A stretch of DNA of 64,000 nucleotides from Streptomyces albidoflavus (GTDB taxonomy: Bacteria > Actinomycetota > Actinomycetes > Streptomycetales > Streptomycetaceae). A model generated the notes under the pieces. It saw only the letters and a program-made list of their open reading frames with translations. It made no database searches and was not told the origin of the DNA. The stretch spans positions 62,001-126,000 of the forward strand of contig NZ_JOII01000015.1 in assembly GCF_000719955.1 (NCBI RefSeq), written 5' to 3'. Positions 42,733 to 52,454 of the stretch are shown piece by piece. Made by a program: the position numbers and the translations under genes. How positions within the stretch are numbered: position 1 is the first letter of the stretch; each line of letters opens with the position of its first letter.

Positions 42733-43659
42733 ATGCTGGGTCCCGTGATCCTCGCCGCGTCGCGCAGCGACAAAATGCGCCGCCTCGTGTCGGCCGCCCC
42801 CGTCACCAAGCAGGTCGTCGACCGGTTCATCCCCGGCGAGACGGTCGACGCCGTCGTGCCGATCGTGCAGGAGGCCGTGGCGAGCGGCCTGGAGCTGACC
42901 ATGGACGTGGTCGGCGAGGACATCACCACGCCCGAGCAGGCCGCCGCCGCCCGCGACGCCTACCTGGAGCTGATCGACCGCCTCAAGGTCCTCGGCCACG
43001 GCACCAAGGCCGAGATGTCGGTGAAGCTCTCGATGTTCGGCCAGGCGCTGGAAGGGGGCCACGAGCTGGCCCTCGCCAACGTGCGCCCCGTCGTCGAAGC
43101 CGCCGCCGCGATCGGCACCACCGTGACCCTCGACGCCGAGGACCACACCACGCTCGACTCGATGTTCGCCATCCACGAGGAGCTGCGGAAGGACTTCCCG
43201 CAGACCGGCTGCGTCATCCAGTCGTACCTCTTCCGCACCGAGGACGACGCCCGCCGCCTGGCCGCCGCCGGCAGCCGCGTCCGCCTCGTCAAGGGCGCCT
43301 ACAAGGAGCCCGCCTCGGTCGCCTACCAGGACAAGGCCGACATCGACAAGGCGTACGTCCGCGTGCTGCGCATCCTCATGGAGGGCGACGGCTACCCGAT
43401 GGTCGGCTCGCACGACCCGCGGCTGGTCGCCATCGCGCAGGAGCTGGCCCACCGCGCGGGCCGCAAGCTCGACGACTACGAGTTCCAGATGCTGTACGGC
43501 ATCCGCAGCGACGAGCACCACCGCCTCGCCGCCGAGGGCCACCGTATGCGTGTCTACACCGCGTACGGCACCGACTGGTACGGCTACTTCATGCGGCGGC
43601 TCGCCGAGAAGCCCGCCAACCTCCTCTTCTTCTTCCGCTCGATGCTCACCAAGGGCTGA
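42733..43659 (+). CDS. proline dehydrogenase
   Basis: A 308-aa monofunctional FAD-dependent enzyme oxidising proline to pyrroline-5-carboxylate. It shows [46 protein letters not shown], and the C-terminal [20 protein letters not shown], which carries the proline-binding RR motif. ATG 42733 follows a GGAGG site. The dehydrogenase for the next step follows after 49 bases. Confidence 0.95.
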   Translation: MLGPVILAASRSDKMRRLVSAAPVTKQVVDRFIPGETVDAVVPIVQEAVASGLELTMDVVGEDITTPEQAAAARDAYLELIDRLKVLGHGTKAEMSVKLSMFGQALEGGHELALANVRPVVEAAAAIGTTVTLDAEDHTTLDSMFAIHEELRKDFPQTGCVIQSYLFRTEDDARRLAAAGSRVRLVKGAYKEPASVAYQDKADIDKAYVRVLRILMEGDGYPMVGSHDPRLVAIAQELAHRAGRKLDDYEFQMLYGIRSDEHHRLAAEGHRMRVYTAYGTDWYGYFMRRLAEKPANLLFFFRSMLTKG

Positions 43660-43708
43660 GTCCCTCCCGACGGCAGACCCCAACCGCACCAAAGGAGTCA
43701 CGAGACCC

Positions 43709-45340
43709 ATGGACGCAGTGACCAAGGTCCCCACCCCGGTCAACGAGCCGGTCCACGGCTACGCCCCCGGTTCCCCCGAGCGTGCCCGTCTGGAGGCCAA
43801 GCTCAAGGAGCTGGCCGAGAACCCCATCGAGCTGCCGATGACCATCGGCGGCGTCAAGCGCCTCGGCGCCGGTGAGAAGTTTCAGGTCGTCCAGCCCCAC
43901 AACCACCAGGCCGTCCTCGGCACCGGCGCCAACGCCACCGAGCAGGACGCCCAGGACGCCGTGGACGCGGCCCTCGCCGCCGCCCCGGCCTGGCGCGCCC
44001 TGTCCTTCGACGACCGCGCCGCGATCATCCTGCGCGCCGCCGAGCTGCTGTCGGGCCCCTGGCGCGAGACGCTGGCCGCCTCGACCATGCTCGGCCAGTC
44101 GAAGACCGCCCAGCAGGCCGAGATCGACACCCCCTGCGAGCTGATCGACTTCTGGCGTTTCAACGTGCACTACGCGCGCCAGATCCTCGCCGAGCAGCCC
44201 CCGGCCAACTCCCAGGGCGTGTGGAACCGCATGGACCACCGCCCGCTGGAGGGCTTCGTCTACGCGATCACGCCGTTCAACTTCACGGCCATCGCCGCCA
44301 ACCTGCCGACCGCGCCCGCGCTGATGGGCAACGTCGTCGTGTGGAAGCCGTCCCCGACGCAGACCCACGCCGCCGTGCTGCTCATGCAGCTCCTGGAGGA
44401 GGCCGGGCTGCCCAAGGGCGTCATCAACCTGGTCACCGGCGACGGCCTCGCGGTCTCGGAGGTCGCACTCAACCACCGCGACCTGGCCGGCATCCACTTC
44501 ACCGGCTCGACCAAGACCTTCCAGCACCTGTGGAAGACGGTCGGCAACAACATCGAGAAGTACCGCACCTACCCGCGTCTCGTCGGTGAGACCGGCGGCA
44601 AGGACTTCGTCGTCGCCCACCCGAGCGCCGACCCGGCGATCCTCAAGACCGCCCTGACCCGCGGCTCCTTCGAGTTCCAGGGCCAGAAGTGCTCGGCCTC
44701 CTCCCGCGCCTACGTTCCGGCCTCCATCTGGAACAACGGCTTCAAGGAGGAGTTCGCGGCCGAGGTCGACGCCATCGCCATGGGTGACGTCACCGACCTG
44801 TCGAACTTCATCGGCGCCGTCATCGACGAGCGGTCCTTCGCCAAGAACAAGGCCGCCATCGACCGCGCCGCCGCCGACCCGACCTGCACGGTCATCGCGG
44901 GCGGCACGTACGACGACTCGGTGGGCTACTTCGTCCGCCCGACCGTCATCGCCTGCACGGACCCGGAGAACGAGGTCTTCACCACCGAGTACTTCGGCCC
45001 GATCCTCGCCGTCCACGTGTACGAGGACGACCAGTACGACGCCATGCTCGACCAGATGGAGTCGGTCTCGGACTACGCGCTGACCGGTTCGGTCATCGCC
45101 AACGACCGTGCGGCCGCCGCGTACACGATGGACAAGCTGCGCTACGCCGCCGGCAACTTCTACATCAACGACAAGTCGACCGGCGCCGTCGTCGGCCAGC
45201 AGCCCTTCGGCGGCGGCCGCGCCTCCGGCACCAACGACAAGGCCGGTGCCCCGCAGAACCTGATGCGCTGGACGCTGACCCGCGCCATCAAGGAGACGCT
45301 GGTCCCGCCGACCGACTACCGCTACCCGCACATGGGCTGA
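43709..45340 (+). CDS. pruA: L-glutamate gamma-semialdehyde (pyrroline-5-carboxylate) dehydrogenase
   Basis: A 543-aa NAD-dependent aldehyde dehydrogenase that makes glutamate from P5C, in the long group 1 branch. The catalytic cysteine is C328 in FQGQKCSASSRAYV. The general base Glu is in LVGETGGKDFV, and the NAD region in VVWKPSPTQTHAAVL with IHFTGSTKTF. ATG 43709 follows AAAGGAG. It is translated with proline dehydrogenase as a proline-to-glutamate operon. A hairpin at 45387-45424 follows. Confidence 0.96.
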   Translation: MDAVTKVPTPVNEPVHGYAPGSPERARLEAKLKELAENPIELPMTIGGVKRLGAGEKFQVVQPHNHQAVLGTGANATEQDAQDAVDAALAAAPAWRALSFDDRAAIILRAAELLSGPWRETLAASTMLGQSKTAQQAEIDTPCELIDFWRFNVHYARQILAEQPPANSQGVWNRMDHRPLEGFVYAITPFNFTAIAANLPTAPALMGNVVVWKPSPTQTHAAVLLMQLLEEAGLPKGVINLVTGDGLAVSEVALNHRDLAGIHFTGSTKTFQHLWKTVGNNIEKYRTYPRLVGETGGKDFVVAHPSADPAILKTALTRGSFEFQGQKCSASSRAYVPASIWNNGFKEEFAAEVDAIAMGDVTDLSNFIGAVIDERSFAKNKAAIDRAAADPTCTVIAGGTYDDSVGYFVRPTVIACTDPENEVFTTEYFGPILAVHVYEDDQYDAMLDQMESVSDYALTGSVIANDRAAAAYTMDKLRYAAGNFYINDKSTGAVVGQQPFGGGRASGTNDKAGAPQNLMRWTLTRAIKETLVPPTDYRYPHMG

Positions 45341-45386
45341 CCTCCGCCCGCCGGGCCGCCGCCCCACGCGGCGGTCCCCCCGTACT

Positions 45387-45424
45387 CCGCCCCCGCCCGG
45401 TTCCCCCCGACCGGCCGGGGGCGG
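45387..45424 (+). terminator. terminator of the proline catabolism operon
   Basis: CCGCCCCCG (45387-45395) pairs with CGGGGGCGG (45416-45424), with additional CCGG/CCGG pairing inside. It lies 46 bases after the pruA stop. Confidence 0.65.
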
Positions 45425-45510
45425 TGTCATGTCCGGCCACTGCCCCTCTACGCTGCCGGTGTCCGGGCGCCGCCACGGGCCGCCCGGCGACGAGGGAGGG
45501 GACCCCCGCC

Positions 45511-46251
45511 ATGACCGCCGCCGCGCCGCCCGATCCGCACACCCGCCGCCACCTCACCTGGGACGGCTGCTTCAACGTCCGCGACCTCGGCGGCCTCGGC
45601 CGCCACGCCCCCGGTGCCTTCGTCCGCGCCGACTCCGTCGAGAAGCTCACCGCCGCCGGCTGGGCCGCCGCCCACGCCCACGGCGTACGCACCGTCCTCG
45701 ACCTGCGCAACGACGACGAACGCGGCACCGACGCCGCACCCCGCCCCGACGGGATCACCACCGTGCGCCTCCCGCTCGACGGCATCGAGGACACCGCCTT
45801 CTGGGAGCCCTGGTTCACCGACTGGCGCTGGGGCACGCCTCTGCACTACCGGCCGTTCCTCGACCACTTCCCCGAGCGCGTCGCCGCCACCGCCGAGGCC
45901 CTCGCCGCCGCCGCGCCGGGCGGCGTCGCCTTCCACTGCGCCGCCGGACGCGACCGCACCGGCCTCGTCTCCCTGCTCCTCCTCTCCCTCGCCGGCGCCA
46001 CCCCCGAGGAGATCGCCGCCGACTACGCCCTCAGCGAGGCCCGGATGACCCCCGTCTTCACCGCCCTGGGCCGCGCCGAGGAGGCCGCCCAGCTCGTCGC
46101 CGCCTACCGGTCCCACGCCACCAGCCCCTACGCCGAGATGCTCAAGGTCGCCCGCCGGTTCGACGGTGCCGCCTACCTGGCCGCCGCCGGGGTGCCCGGG
46201 ACGACCGTCGCGGCGCTCCGGGCCCGGGCCACGGGACAGCCCCGGGGCTGA
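45511..46251 (+). CDS. tyrosine-protein phosphatase-like hydrolase
   Basis: A 246-aa phosphatase of the Y_phosphatase3 type. The N-terminus has GCFNVRDLGGLGRH, typical of this family. The active-site P-loop is HCAAGRDRTGLVSLLLL, a match to HCxxGxxR, with cysteine and arginine both in place. Substrate could be phosphotyrosine, phosphoinositide or another phosphomonoester. It converges on the phospholipid operon (22 bases between stops). In E. coli the ynb genes also include a phosphatase-domain protein, so a link is possible but speculative. ATG 45511 follows GAGGGAGGGGA. Confidence 0.9.
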   Translation: MTAAAPPDPHTRRHLTWDGCFNVRDLGGLGRHAPGAFVRADSVEKLTAAGWAAAHAHGVRTVLDLRNDDERGTDAAPRPDGITTVRLPLDGIEDTAFWEPWFTDWRWGTPLHYRPFLDHFPERVAATAEALAAAAPGGVAFHCAAGRDRTGLVSLLLLSLAGATPEEIAADYALSEARMTPVFTALGRAEEAAQLVAAYRSHATSPYAEMLKVARRFDGAAYLAAAGVPGTTVAALRARATGQPRG

Positions 46252-46273
46252 CACGGAAGCGGGGTACGCCGCC

Positions 46274-47479
46274 TCACGCCCAGCCCCGCACGATCAGCCC
46301 GAGCCCCACCGCGAACCCGCCGCCGAGCAGCACCAGGTACACCCCGTACAACCGCCGCAGCCGGTGCAGCAGGAAACCGAGGAGGCCGAACGCGGCGCCC
46401 ACGCCCAGCGTCCGGGCGCCGCGCGCCGCCGTGCTGTGCAGCAGCCACGCACCGGTGTCCGTCCCGGCGCGGCCCGCCTCGGCGGCGTACACCTTGAAGG
46501 GGACGCCGTTCCAGGGCTGGGCGTGGACCGCGAGGGCGCCGTCCCGCTCCAGCGCCACGCGGGCCTCGCTCCGCATCCGCTCCGTGGTCAGCGGCGCGGG
46601 CAGCTCCGCGCCGGCCGCCGCCAGGTGCAGCGCCAGCAGACCGCCCGCCACGCTCCCGGCGAGCGCCGCCAGCGACACCCGCAGCGCCGACCGGGGCACC
46701 GCCGCGCAGACGACGCCCAGCAGCAGCTCCGGCATCAACGGCCAGCTCAGCGCCTCCGCGCACGCCCACACGAAGGCGAGCAGCAGACCCCGCCGGGCGA
46801 CCAGCGCCGCCACCCGCCGCCGCACGGCCGAGTCCCGCAGCGGCTCGGCGACGGTACGGGCGTGCAGCGCGGCCACCGCCGCACGGGCCTCCTCCGGTTC
46901 CGCCGAGGGGCCGAGCGGGGCGCCTACGCGGACCCGGACCAGCGCCGGGCGGAGCCTGCCGTGCTTGGGCAGCAGCCGCCCCGTCCCCGCGATGCCGACC
47001 GGCACCACCGGCACCCCCGCCTCCCGGGCCAGCAGCAGCGCGCCCCGGTGGAAGGTGCCGAGCCGCCCGTCGTCCGCGCCCCGCGTCCCCTCGGGGAAGA
47101 GCACCACGGCGCGGCCCGCCCGCAGTTCCGCCGTGCGCTCCAGCAGGTCCCCGAGGCCGCCCCCGGTCCGCCGCACCGGGAAGCCGGCCGCCAGCCGCCC
47201 GCAGATCCGGCGCCGCCACGGCGAGGCGAACCAGTAGTCGGCGGCGGCGCCGATCAGCGGGGCGTGCCGGGCGTCGAGCGTGGCGAGGAGCGCCGCGGTG
47301 TCGGCGTGCGAGGTGTGGTTGGCGACCACCACGCACCCGCCGGGCGGCAGCGCCCCGCGCCGCTCCACCCCGCCGGTCAGCGTCAGCACGCACCACCACA
47401 GGAGGCGGCGCAGCAGGGCGCCCGCCCGGGGTGCGGGGCGCGCGGTGCGGGGCGCCGCCTCGGGCGCGGCCGCGCTCAC
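46274..47479 (-). CDS. PlsC-type acyltransferase fused to a C-terminal membrane domain
   Basis: A 401-aa two-part protein. Residues 1-230 are a lysophosphatidate acyltransferase: the catalytic NHTSHAD block (HxxxxD), FPEGTRG, and [16 protein letters not shown]. Residues 240-401 form a membrane domain with at least four segments ([72 protein letters not shown]). It resembles a small DedA/YqaA-like membrane family, a weak match. GTG 47479 overlaps the stop of the cytidylyltransferase by GTGA. Last gene of the three-gene lipid operon. Confidence 0.88.
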   Translation of the reverse strand: MSAAAPEAAPRTARPAPRAGALLRRLLWWCVLTLTGGVERRGALPPGGCVVVANHTSHADTAALLATLDARHAPLIGAAADYWFASPWRRRICGRLAAGFPVRRTGGGLGDLLERTAELRAGRAVVLFPEGTRGADDGRLGTFHRGALLLAREAGVPVVPVGIAGTGRLLPKHGRLRPALVRVRVGAPLGPSAEPEEARAAVAALHARTVAEPLRDSAVRRRVAALVARRGLLLAFVWACAEALSWPLMPELLLGVVCAAVPRSALRVSLAALAGSVAGGLLALHLAAAGAELPAPLTTERMRSEARVALERDGALAVHAQPWNGVPFKVYAAEAGRAGTDTGAWLLHSTAARGARTLGVGAAFGLLGFLLHRLRRLYGVYLVLLGGGFAVGLGLIVRGWA

Positions 47480-48339
47480 GCCGCCACCACCAGGGCCAGG
47501 GCGAGCGCGACGAGCAGCGAGTCGATCCGGTCCAGCAGCCCGCCGAACCCGGGCAGCCAGCTCCCCGCGTCCTTCACCCCCGCCTCCCGCTTCACCATCG
47601 ACTCCAGCAGGTCCCCGAAGACGCACCCGCCGAGCGCCGCCGCCCACAGCCCCGGCGACCAGGCCCCGAGCGCCGCCAGCACCGCACCCGTCGCCGCCGC
47701 CGCGCCGACCACCCCGGCCCAGGTCTTCGCCGGGGAGAGCGGCGACAGCGGCCGGGCCAGGCGCCCCCGACGGCCCAGCGCCGTCCCGCCGCACCACGCG
47801 CCGACGTCCCCGAAGGAGACGGCCACGCCCACCGCGAGCGCCGCCGGGCCGAGCAGGACCAGGCCGCACAGCGCCACCGGTATCCACAGCAGACCGAAGA
47901 CCGTCCGCCCCGCCCGGGTGAACCCCCGCTCCGCGTCCCCGCCCAGCAGCGCGGGCAGGGCGGCCGCGAGCAGCAGCAGCGCCGCCGCCTGGAGGCCGAG
48001 CCGCTCCGGGGCCCGCCACGCGAGCAGCGGCAGCAGCAGGGCCGCGCCGGTCAGCACCGCCCACTCGCCCCGGCCCAGCTCCGCCAGTCGCGCGTACTCG
48101 GCGACCGCGACCACCCCGAGCCCCGCCGCCAGCCCGAACGCCCCCGGGGGCCCGGCGAGGAACGCCCCGAGGTAGAGCGGCGCGGCCAGCGCCCAGGTGC
48201 GCCACCGGCGCCGCAGCTCCGCCCGGAGCCGTACCCGGGCCGGGAGCGTGGCGACGGCGACGCCGCCGAGGCCCAGCGCCCCGCCGACCACCGGGACGGC
48301 GCGGGCGAGCAGCTCCGTGGTGGCGAGGGCGGCGGTCAT
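47476..48339 (-). CDS. CdsA-like phosphatidate cytidylyltransferase (YnbB type)
   Basis: A 287-aa membrane enzyme of the CdsA family that makes CDP-diacylglycerol from phosphatidate and CTP. Six to eight membrane segments are evident. The signature is present: [26 protein letters not shown] and [12 protein letters not shown]. The usual His in PxHGG is Phe here. A housekeeping cdsA normally sits beside frr/pyrH, so this is a second, specialised copy. ATG 48339 overlaps the upstream gene by ATGA; translation of all three genes is coupled. Confidence 0.9.
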   Translation of the reverse strand: MTAALATTELLARAVPVVGGALGLGGVAVATLPARVRLRAELRRRWRTWALAAPLYLGAFLAGPPGAFGLAAGLGVVAVAEYARLAELGRGEWAVLTGAALLLPLLAWRAPERLGLQAAALLLLAAALPALLGGDAERGFTRAGRTVFGLLWIPVALCGLVLLGPAALAVGVAVSFGDVGAWCGGTALGRRGRLARPLSPLSPAKTWAGVVGAAAATGAVLAALGAWSPGLWAAALGGCVFGDLLESMVKREAGVKDAGSWLPGFGGLLDRIDSLLVALALALVVAA

Positions 48340-48995
48340 CGGGTGCCCCCGGTGGCGGCGGCCGACGGGGCGGCGGAGGGCGGCGTGGCCCCGTACGGGG
48401 CGGCGCTCCCGGCGCGGTCCGCCGCGCCCAGCTCCCGCCACAGGCGGGCCCCGCGCAGCAGGGCGGTGGCGGCGGAGCCCGCGGCGAGCACCGCGAGGAC
48501 CGGGGCGTACCAGCCGGTGGCGGCGGCCACGACGGCGAGCAGGCAGCGCTCCGTCTTGCCGGCCGGACCGCCGTTGAGCCGGGGTGCCCCGGCCGCCGCC
48601 CCCGCCAGCGACACCCAGGAGGGCAGCGTCGCGGCGCAGGCCGCCAGGGCGACCAGCCAGCCCGGTGCCACTGCCCAGAACGCCGCGATCACCAGGAGGT
48701 CGGCGGCCCGGTCGCCCGCCTCGTTGAGCAGTGCGCCGCGCCGGGTGGAGCGGCCGGTGTCGCGGGCCAGCGCGCCGTCGAGGTTGGCGCAGGCCAGCCG
48801 CGCCGCCAGCAGGAGCGCGACGGGGGCGGCGGCCCAGCCCGCCGGGAGAAGGGCGAGGGCCCCGCCGGCCGCCGCGGCGGCGGCGACGCCGGCGGCGGTG
48901 AGGGCGTCGGGGGAGATCCGGCGCCGGGCGAGCGCGCCGCGCACCCCGGACAGCCGGTCCGCGTACCAGGGCTTCAGTGCGTAGAGGCCGTTCAT
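48336..48995 (-). CDS. CDP-alcohol phosphatidyltransferase (YnbA type)
   Basis: A 219-aa membrane enzyme that transfers a phosphatidyl or similar group from a CDP-alcohol. It starts [11 protein letters not shown]. The core is [12 protein letters not shown], then [15 protein letters not shown]. Relative to DxxDGxxAR...GxxxDxxxD, the first Asp is Ala and the third is Asn. As I recall E. coli YnbA (LNALDGMLARE, LNETGD), these are subfamily features, not decay. The product is unknown. ATG 48995 follows GGAG; the palindrome 49039-49061 is 44 bases upstream. First gene of the operon. Confidence 0.9.
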   Translation of the reverse strand: MNGLYALKPWYADRLSGVRGALARRRISPDALTAAGVAAAAAAGGALALLPAGWAAAPVALLLAARLACANLDGALARDTGRSTRRGALLNEAGDRAADLLVIAAFWAVAPGWLVALAACAATLPSWVSLAGAAAGAPRLNGGPAGKTERCLLAVVAAATGWYAPVLAVLAAGSAATALLRGARLWRELGAADRAGSAAPYGATPPSAAPSAAATGGTR

Positions 48996-49038
48996 GGCTC
49001 CGACTCTGGCGGCGCGGAGCGGGGGCCGGAACGGTGCG

Positions 49039-49061
49039 CGTACTCAGAGGCTCTGAGTACG
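49039..49061. promoter_or_regulatory. 23-bp palindromic operator upstream of the lipid operon
   Basis: CGTACTCAGAG (49039-49049), one central G and CTCTGAGTACG (49051-49061) make a perfect 11+1+11 palindrome, unlike the GC-rich surroundings. It is 44 bases upstream of the first gene of the lipid operon, in promoter position. The regulator is not identifiable from the window. Confidence 0.7.
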
Positions 49062-49574
49062 GCCGCCGGGGCGGGCGGTGTGGGGGCGGGGGAGCGGTGT
49101 GGGGTGGGCCACCCGGTCGGCGCAGGCCGCTCCGGCGGGCGGAAACCCGGTGTGAGCTGGCGCGGAAGGGGCGCGGAGGCGGCTCACTAGGGGCGCGTTC
49201 GGAAGAAGCCGTCTCAGATAGTAGGAAGTCCGAGTAACTGTGGAGACAGAAGCGGGCCGCGGGTCTAGCTTTGTAGGAGCCGAACGTCTCGCTGGAACCA
49301 GCGAATGACGGGTGTGCCTCCGCGCCCCGAGCAGGCAATCCCTGCTGGCCCGGAGCCCCGTCCCTCCCGGCGCTCGACCTCCCGCGCGATCTTCCGGCGG
49401 CCGCCCACCCGGCCGCCCGGCCCGGTCGCGGGGTTCAAGCCACCCGTTCCGGACGCGGTCCGCCGTGTCGCGGGCCGAGGCGGCCGCCCGTTCCCCAGGT
49501 CCAGCGCCTCCCGCCGATCCCGGCGAGACCGTCCGGCGCCCCAGTGATCCCAGCGATCCCCAAGGAGTCTCCCC
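49062..49574. other. gene-poor segment with an AT-richer island
   Basis: 513 bases without a gene that I can support. From about 49205 to 49300 it is unusually A/T-rich for this genome (AGATAGTAGGAAGTCCG and CTAGCTTTGTAGGAGCC). This could be a promoter region or an untranslated RNA leader for the small gene at 49575. A short hairpin, CGCTGG/CCAGCG, lies within 49290-49310. The rest is Pro/Arg-codon-like low-complexity sequence. Confidence 0.5.
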
Positions 49575-49709
49575 ATGTCCGCAGAGACGACCTCCGCCCG
49601 CCGCTCCCGCCGCGTCCACCGGGCCACCGAGACCGACCGCCGCAACGCCGCCGCCGCACTCCAGCGCGCCCTGGACCGCCGCGACAACGGCGGCTCGACC
49701 GGTCACTGA
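49575..49709 (+). CDS. 44-residue basic protein
   Basis: A short ORF reading MSAETTSARRSRRVHRATET, then DRRNAAAALQRALDRRDNGG. AAGGAG lies eight bases before the ATG and a strong hairpin follows the stop. The sequence is basic, largely helical and soluble. I recall similar small proteins beside leuB in Streptomyces, function unknown. Confidence 0.7.
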   Translation: MSAETTSARRSRRVHRATETDRRNAAAALQRALDRRDNGGSTGH

Positions 49710-49720
49710 GCCACTGCACC

Positions 49721-49754
49721 GCGCCCGCCCGGCCCCACGGCCACGGGCGGGCGC
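49721..49754 (+). terminator. terminator between the 44-aa gene and leuB
   Basis: GCGCCCGCCCG (49721-49731) pairs with CGGGCGGGCGC (49744-49754), an 11-bp perfect stem with a 12-base loop starting 12 bases after the small gene. Confidence 0.75.
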
Positions 49755-49813
49755 GTACGTCCGCATGATGGACGGTCCGTGTCACCCCGTGGGACGAGGA
49801 GTAGGGTGCGACC

Positions 49814-50854
49814 ATGTCTCGCAGCATCAATCTCGCAGTGATCCCCGGTGACGGCATCGGCCAGGAGGTCGTGGCCCAGGGTCTGAAGGTCCTCAACGCG
49901 GTCCTCCCCGAGGATGTGAAGCTGGAGGCCAAGGAGTACGACCTCGGCGCGCGCCGCTGGCACCGCACGGGCGAGACCCTGCCCGACGCGGAGCTGGAGG
50001 CGCTCAAGGAGCACGACGCGATCCTCCTCGGCGCCATCGGCGACCCCTCGGTCCCCTCCGGCGTCCTCGAGCGCGGCCTGCTGCTGAAGCTCCGCTTCGC
50101 CTTCGACCACTTCGTCAACCTCCGCCCCTCGAAGCTCTTCCCGAACACCGCCACCCCGCTGGCCGGCCGTCCGGAGATCGACTTCGTGGTGGTCCGCGAG
50201 GGCACCGAGGGCCCCTACACGGGCAACGGCGGCTCGCTGCGCACCGGCACCCCCGCCGAGGTCGCCACCGAGGTCAGCGTCAACACGGCGTACGGCGTGG
50301 AGCGCGTGGTCCGTGACGCCTTCGCCCGCGCCCAGGCGCGGCCCCGCAAGAAGCTCACGCTGGTCCACAAGAACAACGTGCTGGTCTTCGCCGGCCACCT
50401 GTGGAAGAACACCTTCGACAAGGTCGCCGCCGAGTACCCGGACGTCACCACCGACTACCTGCACGTCGACGCCGCGACGATCTTCTTCGTCACCCAGCCC
50501 GAGCGGTTCGACGTCATCGTCACCGACAACCTCTTCGGCGACATCATCACCGACCTCGCCGCGGCCGTCACCGGCGGCATCGGCCTGGCCGCCTCCGGCA
50601 ACATCAACCCGACGGGCGCCTTCCCGTCGATGTTCGAGCCGGTCCACGGCTCCGCCCCCGACATCGCCGGGCAGGGCAAGGCCGACCCGACCGCCACCAT
50701 CCTCTCCGTCGCCCTTCTGCTGCGGCACCTCGGCTACGAGGCCCAGGCCGCCCGCATCGAGGAGGCCGTCTCCGCCGACCTCGCGGAGCGTGACGGCACA
50801 GCGCGGACCACCGACGCCATCGGCGACGCGCTCGCCGGACGAGTAGCCGGCTGA
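49814..50854 (+). CDS. leuB: 3-isopropylmalate dehydrogenase
   Basis: Oxidatively decarboxylates 3-isopropylmalate in leucine synthesis. The protein is 346 aa. It shows [33 protein letters not shown], the catalytic [16 protein letters not shown], the metal ligands in [16 protein letters not shown] and the NAD loop [20 protein letters not shown]. The ATG at 49814 follows GAGGAG. It stands alone between two terminators, so it has its own promoter in the roughly 60 bases upstream. Confidence 0.96.
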   Translation: MSRSINLAVIPGDGIGQEVVAQGLKVLNAVLPEDVKLEAKEYDLGARRWHRTGETLPDAELEALKEHDAILLGAIGDPSVPSGVLERGLLLKLRFAFDHFVNLRPSKLFPNTATPLAGRPEIDFVVVREGTEGPYTGNGGSLRTGTPAEVATEVSVNTAYGVERVVRDAFARAQARPRKKLTLVHKNNVLVFAGHLWKNTFDKVAAEYPDVTTDYLHVDAATIFFVTQPERFDVIVTDNLFGDIITDLAAAVTGGIGLAASGNINPTGAFPSMFEPVHGSAPDIAGQGKADPTATILSVALLLRHLGYEAQAARIEEAVSADLAERDGTARTTDAIGDALAGRVAG

Positions 50855-50871
50855 CCCGGCGCGCGACACCC

Positions 50872-50910
50872 GAAGCCGCCGGGTCCCCCACGGGACAACC
50901 CGGCGGCTTC
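50872..50910 (+). terminator. terminator after leuB
   Basis: GAAGCCGCCGGGT (50872-50884) is perfectly complementary to ACCCGGCGGCTTC (50898-50910), 13 bp, 17 bases after the leuB stop. Confidence 0.85.
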
Positions 50911-51039
50911 CTCATGGGCGGCCCCGGGTGCGACAACCCAGGGCCCGCGCTCACCCCGCCCCCCCCTGCCGCTCCGCCGCGTGACACGTTCGGCGGGGCG
51001 GAGGACTCCTCGGCGTTCCCTCACCGCCCCCTCCGGCGC

Positions 51040-51104
51040 GATAATCGAACGTGGGGCCGCGGAAAATGAGGCGATACCCGGACGTCCGTGTGGTGCACAG
51101 CTGA
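51040..51104 (+). other. possible ilvE leader: -10 GATAAT and a 12-codon ORF
   Basis: GATAAT (51040-51045) looks like a -10. A short ORF, MRRYPDVRVVHS, occupies 51066-51104 and contains three Val codons. No U-tract terminator follows, so attenuation is not shown; it may be chance. The gap from 50911 to 51195 holds nothing else I can support. Confidence 0.25.
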
Positions 51105-51195
51105 CCGGAGTGCGAGACAGCACCCCGGCCACGCACCACTCAGGGGTACGGGCGTGAGCGCGGTCCGTCACCACCACACGTGAAGGACACCACTC

Positions 51196-52284
51196 ATGAC
51201 GACGCCGACGATCGAACTGAAGCCCTCCGCGCACCCGCTCCCGGAGGCCGAGCGCGAGGCGATCCTCGCCCGCCCCGGCTTCGGCCGGCACTTCACCGAC
51301 CACATGGTCACCGTGAAGTGGACCGAGGGCCGCGGCTGGCACGACGGCCAGCTCGTCCCCTACGGGCCGCTCTCCCTCGACCCCGCCACCAACGTCCTCC
51401 ACTACGCGCAGGAGATCTTCGAGGGGCTCAAGGCGTACCGCCGCCCCGACGGCTCCGTGGCGACCTTCCGCCCCGACGCCAACGCCCGCCGGTTCCAGGC
51501 CTCCGCGCGCCGCCTCGCCATGCCCGAGCTGCCCGTGGAGACCTTCATCGAGGCGTGCGACCTGCTGGTGGCGCAGGACAAGGCGTGGGTCCCGCCGCAC
51601 GGCGGCGAGGAATCCCTCTACCTGCGGCCCTTCATGATCGCCACGGAGGTCGGGCTCGGCGTCAAGCCGGCCAACGAGTACCTCTTCGTGGTCATCGCCT
51701 CCCCGGCCGGCGCGTACTTCCCCGGCGGCGTCAAGCCCGTCTCGATCTGGCTCTCCGAGAACCGCGTCCGTGCCGTCCCCGGCGGCGTCGGCGACGCCAA
51801 GACCGGCGGCAACTACGCCGCCTCCCTCCTCGCCCAGGCCGAGGCCGCCGCCGAGGGCTGCGACCAGGTCGCCTACCTCGACGCGGTCGAGCACAAGTGG
51901 GTCGAGGAACTGGGCGGCATGAACCTCTGCTTCGTCTACGGCGACCGCCTCGTCACCCCCACCCTCACCGGCTCCCTCCTCGCCGGGATCACCCGCGACA
52001 CCCTCCTCTCCCTCGCCGCCGACCTCGGCTACCGGGCCGAGGAGGGCCGCGTCTCCATCGACCAGTGGCGCGAGGACAGCCGCAGCGGCGCCCTGACCGA
52101 GGTCTTCGCCTGCGGCACGGCCGCCGTCATCACCCCGGTCGGCCGGGTCAAGACCGCCACCGACGAGTGGACCCAGGGCACCGGCGAACCCGGCGAGGCC
52201 ACCCTGCGCCTCCGCGAGGCCCTCCTCGCCCTCCAGACGGGACGCACGGAGGACCGTCACGGGTGGATGCACCCGCTGGGCTGA
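51196..52284 (+). CDS. ilvE: branched-chain amino acid aminotransferase
   Basis: The PLP enzyme that makes leucine, isoleucine and valine from their keto acids. The protein is 362 aa. The PLP lysine is K202 in [44 protein letters not shown] and [12 protein letters not shown] are the standard BCAT motifs (fold type IV). ATG 51196 follows GAAGGA. It is monocistronic, separated from leuB by a terminator. Confidence 0.96.
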   Translation: MTTPTIELKPSAHPLPEAEREAILARPGFGRHFTDHMVTVKWTEGRGWHDGQLVPYGPLSLDPATNVLHYAQEIFEGLKAYRRPDGSVATFRPDANARRFQASARRLAMPELPVETFIEACDLLVAQDKAWVPPHGGEESLYLRPFMIATEVGLGVKPANEYLFVVIASPAGAYFPGGVKPVSIWLSENRVRAVPGGVGDAKTGGNYAASLLAQAEAAAEGCDQVAYLDAVEHKWVEELGGMNLCFVYGDRLVTPTLTGSLLAGITRDTLLSLAADLGYRAEEGRVSIDQWREDSRSGALTEVFACGTAAVITPVGRVKTATDEWTQGTGEPGEATLRLREALLALQTGRTEDRHGWMHPLG

Positions 52285-52454
52285 ACCTCGGGGGCCGGGG
52301 CGTGGGAGCGCCTGGTGCCGGTCCGACCGGTCTGACCGGACGAGCGGGACGGCCCGTCGTCCCCGCAGCGGATGCGGGGGCGGCGGGCCGTTTCGGTCCG
52401 GGGGCGGCGCCCAGGTCCCGACCCTCGGGGGTAAGGGGTGCCGTCGCGGCGTCG

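Noticed and set aside
48720..48800. Inactivated CDP-alcohol phosphatidyltransferase, because two motif aspartates are replaced
   Set aside because: The same substitutions occur in E. coli YnbA as I recall it, so they look like subfamily features rather than decay.
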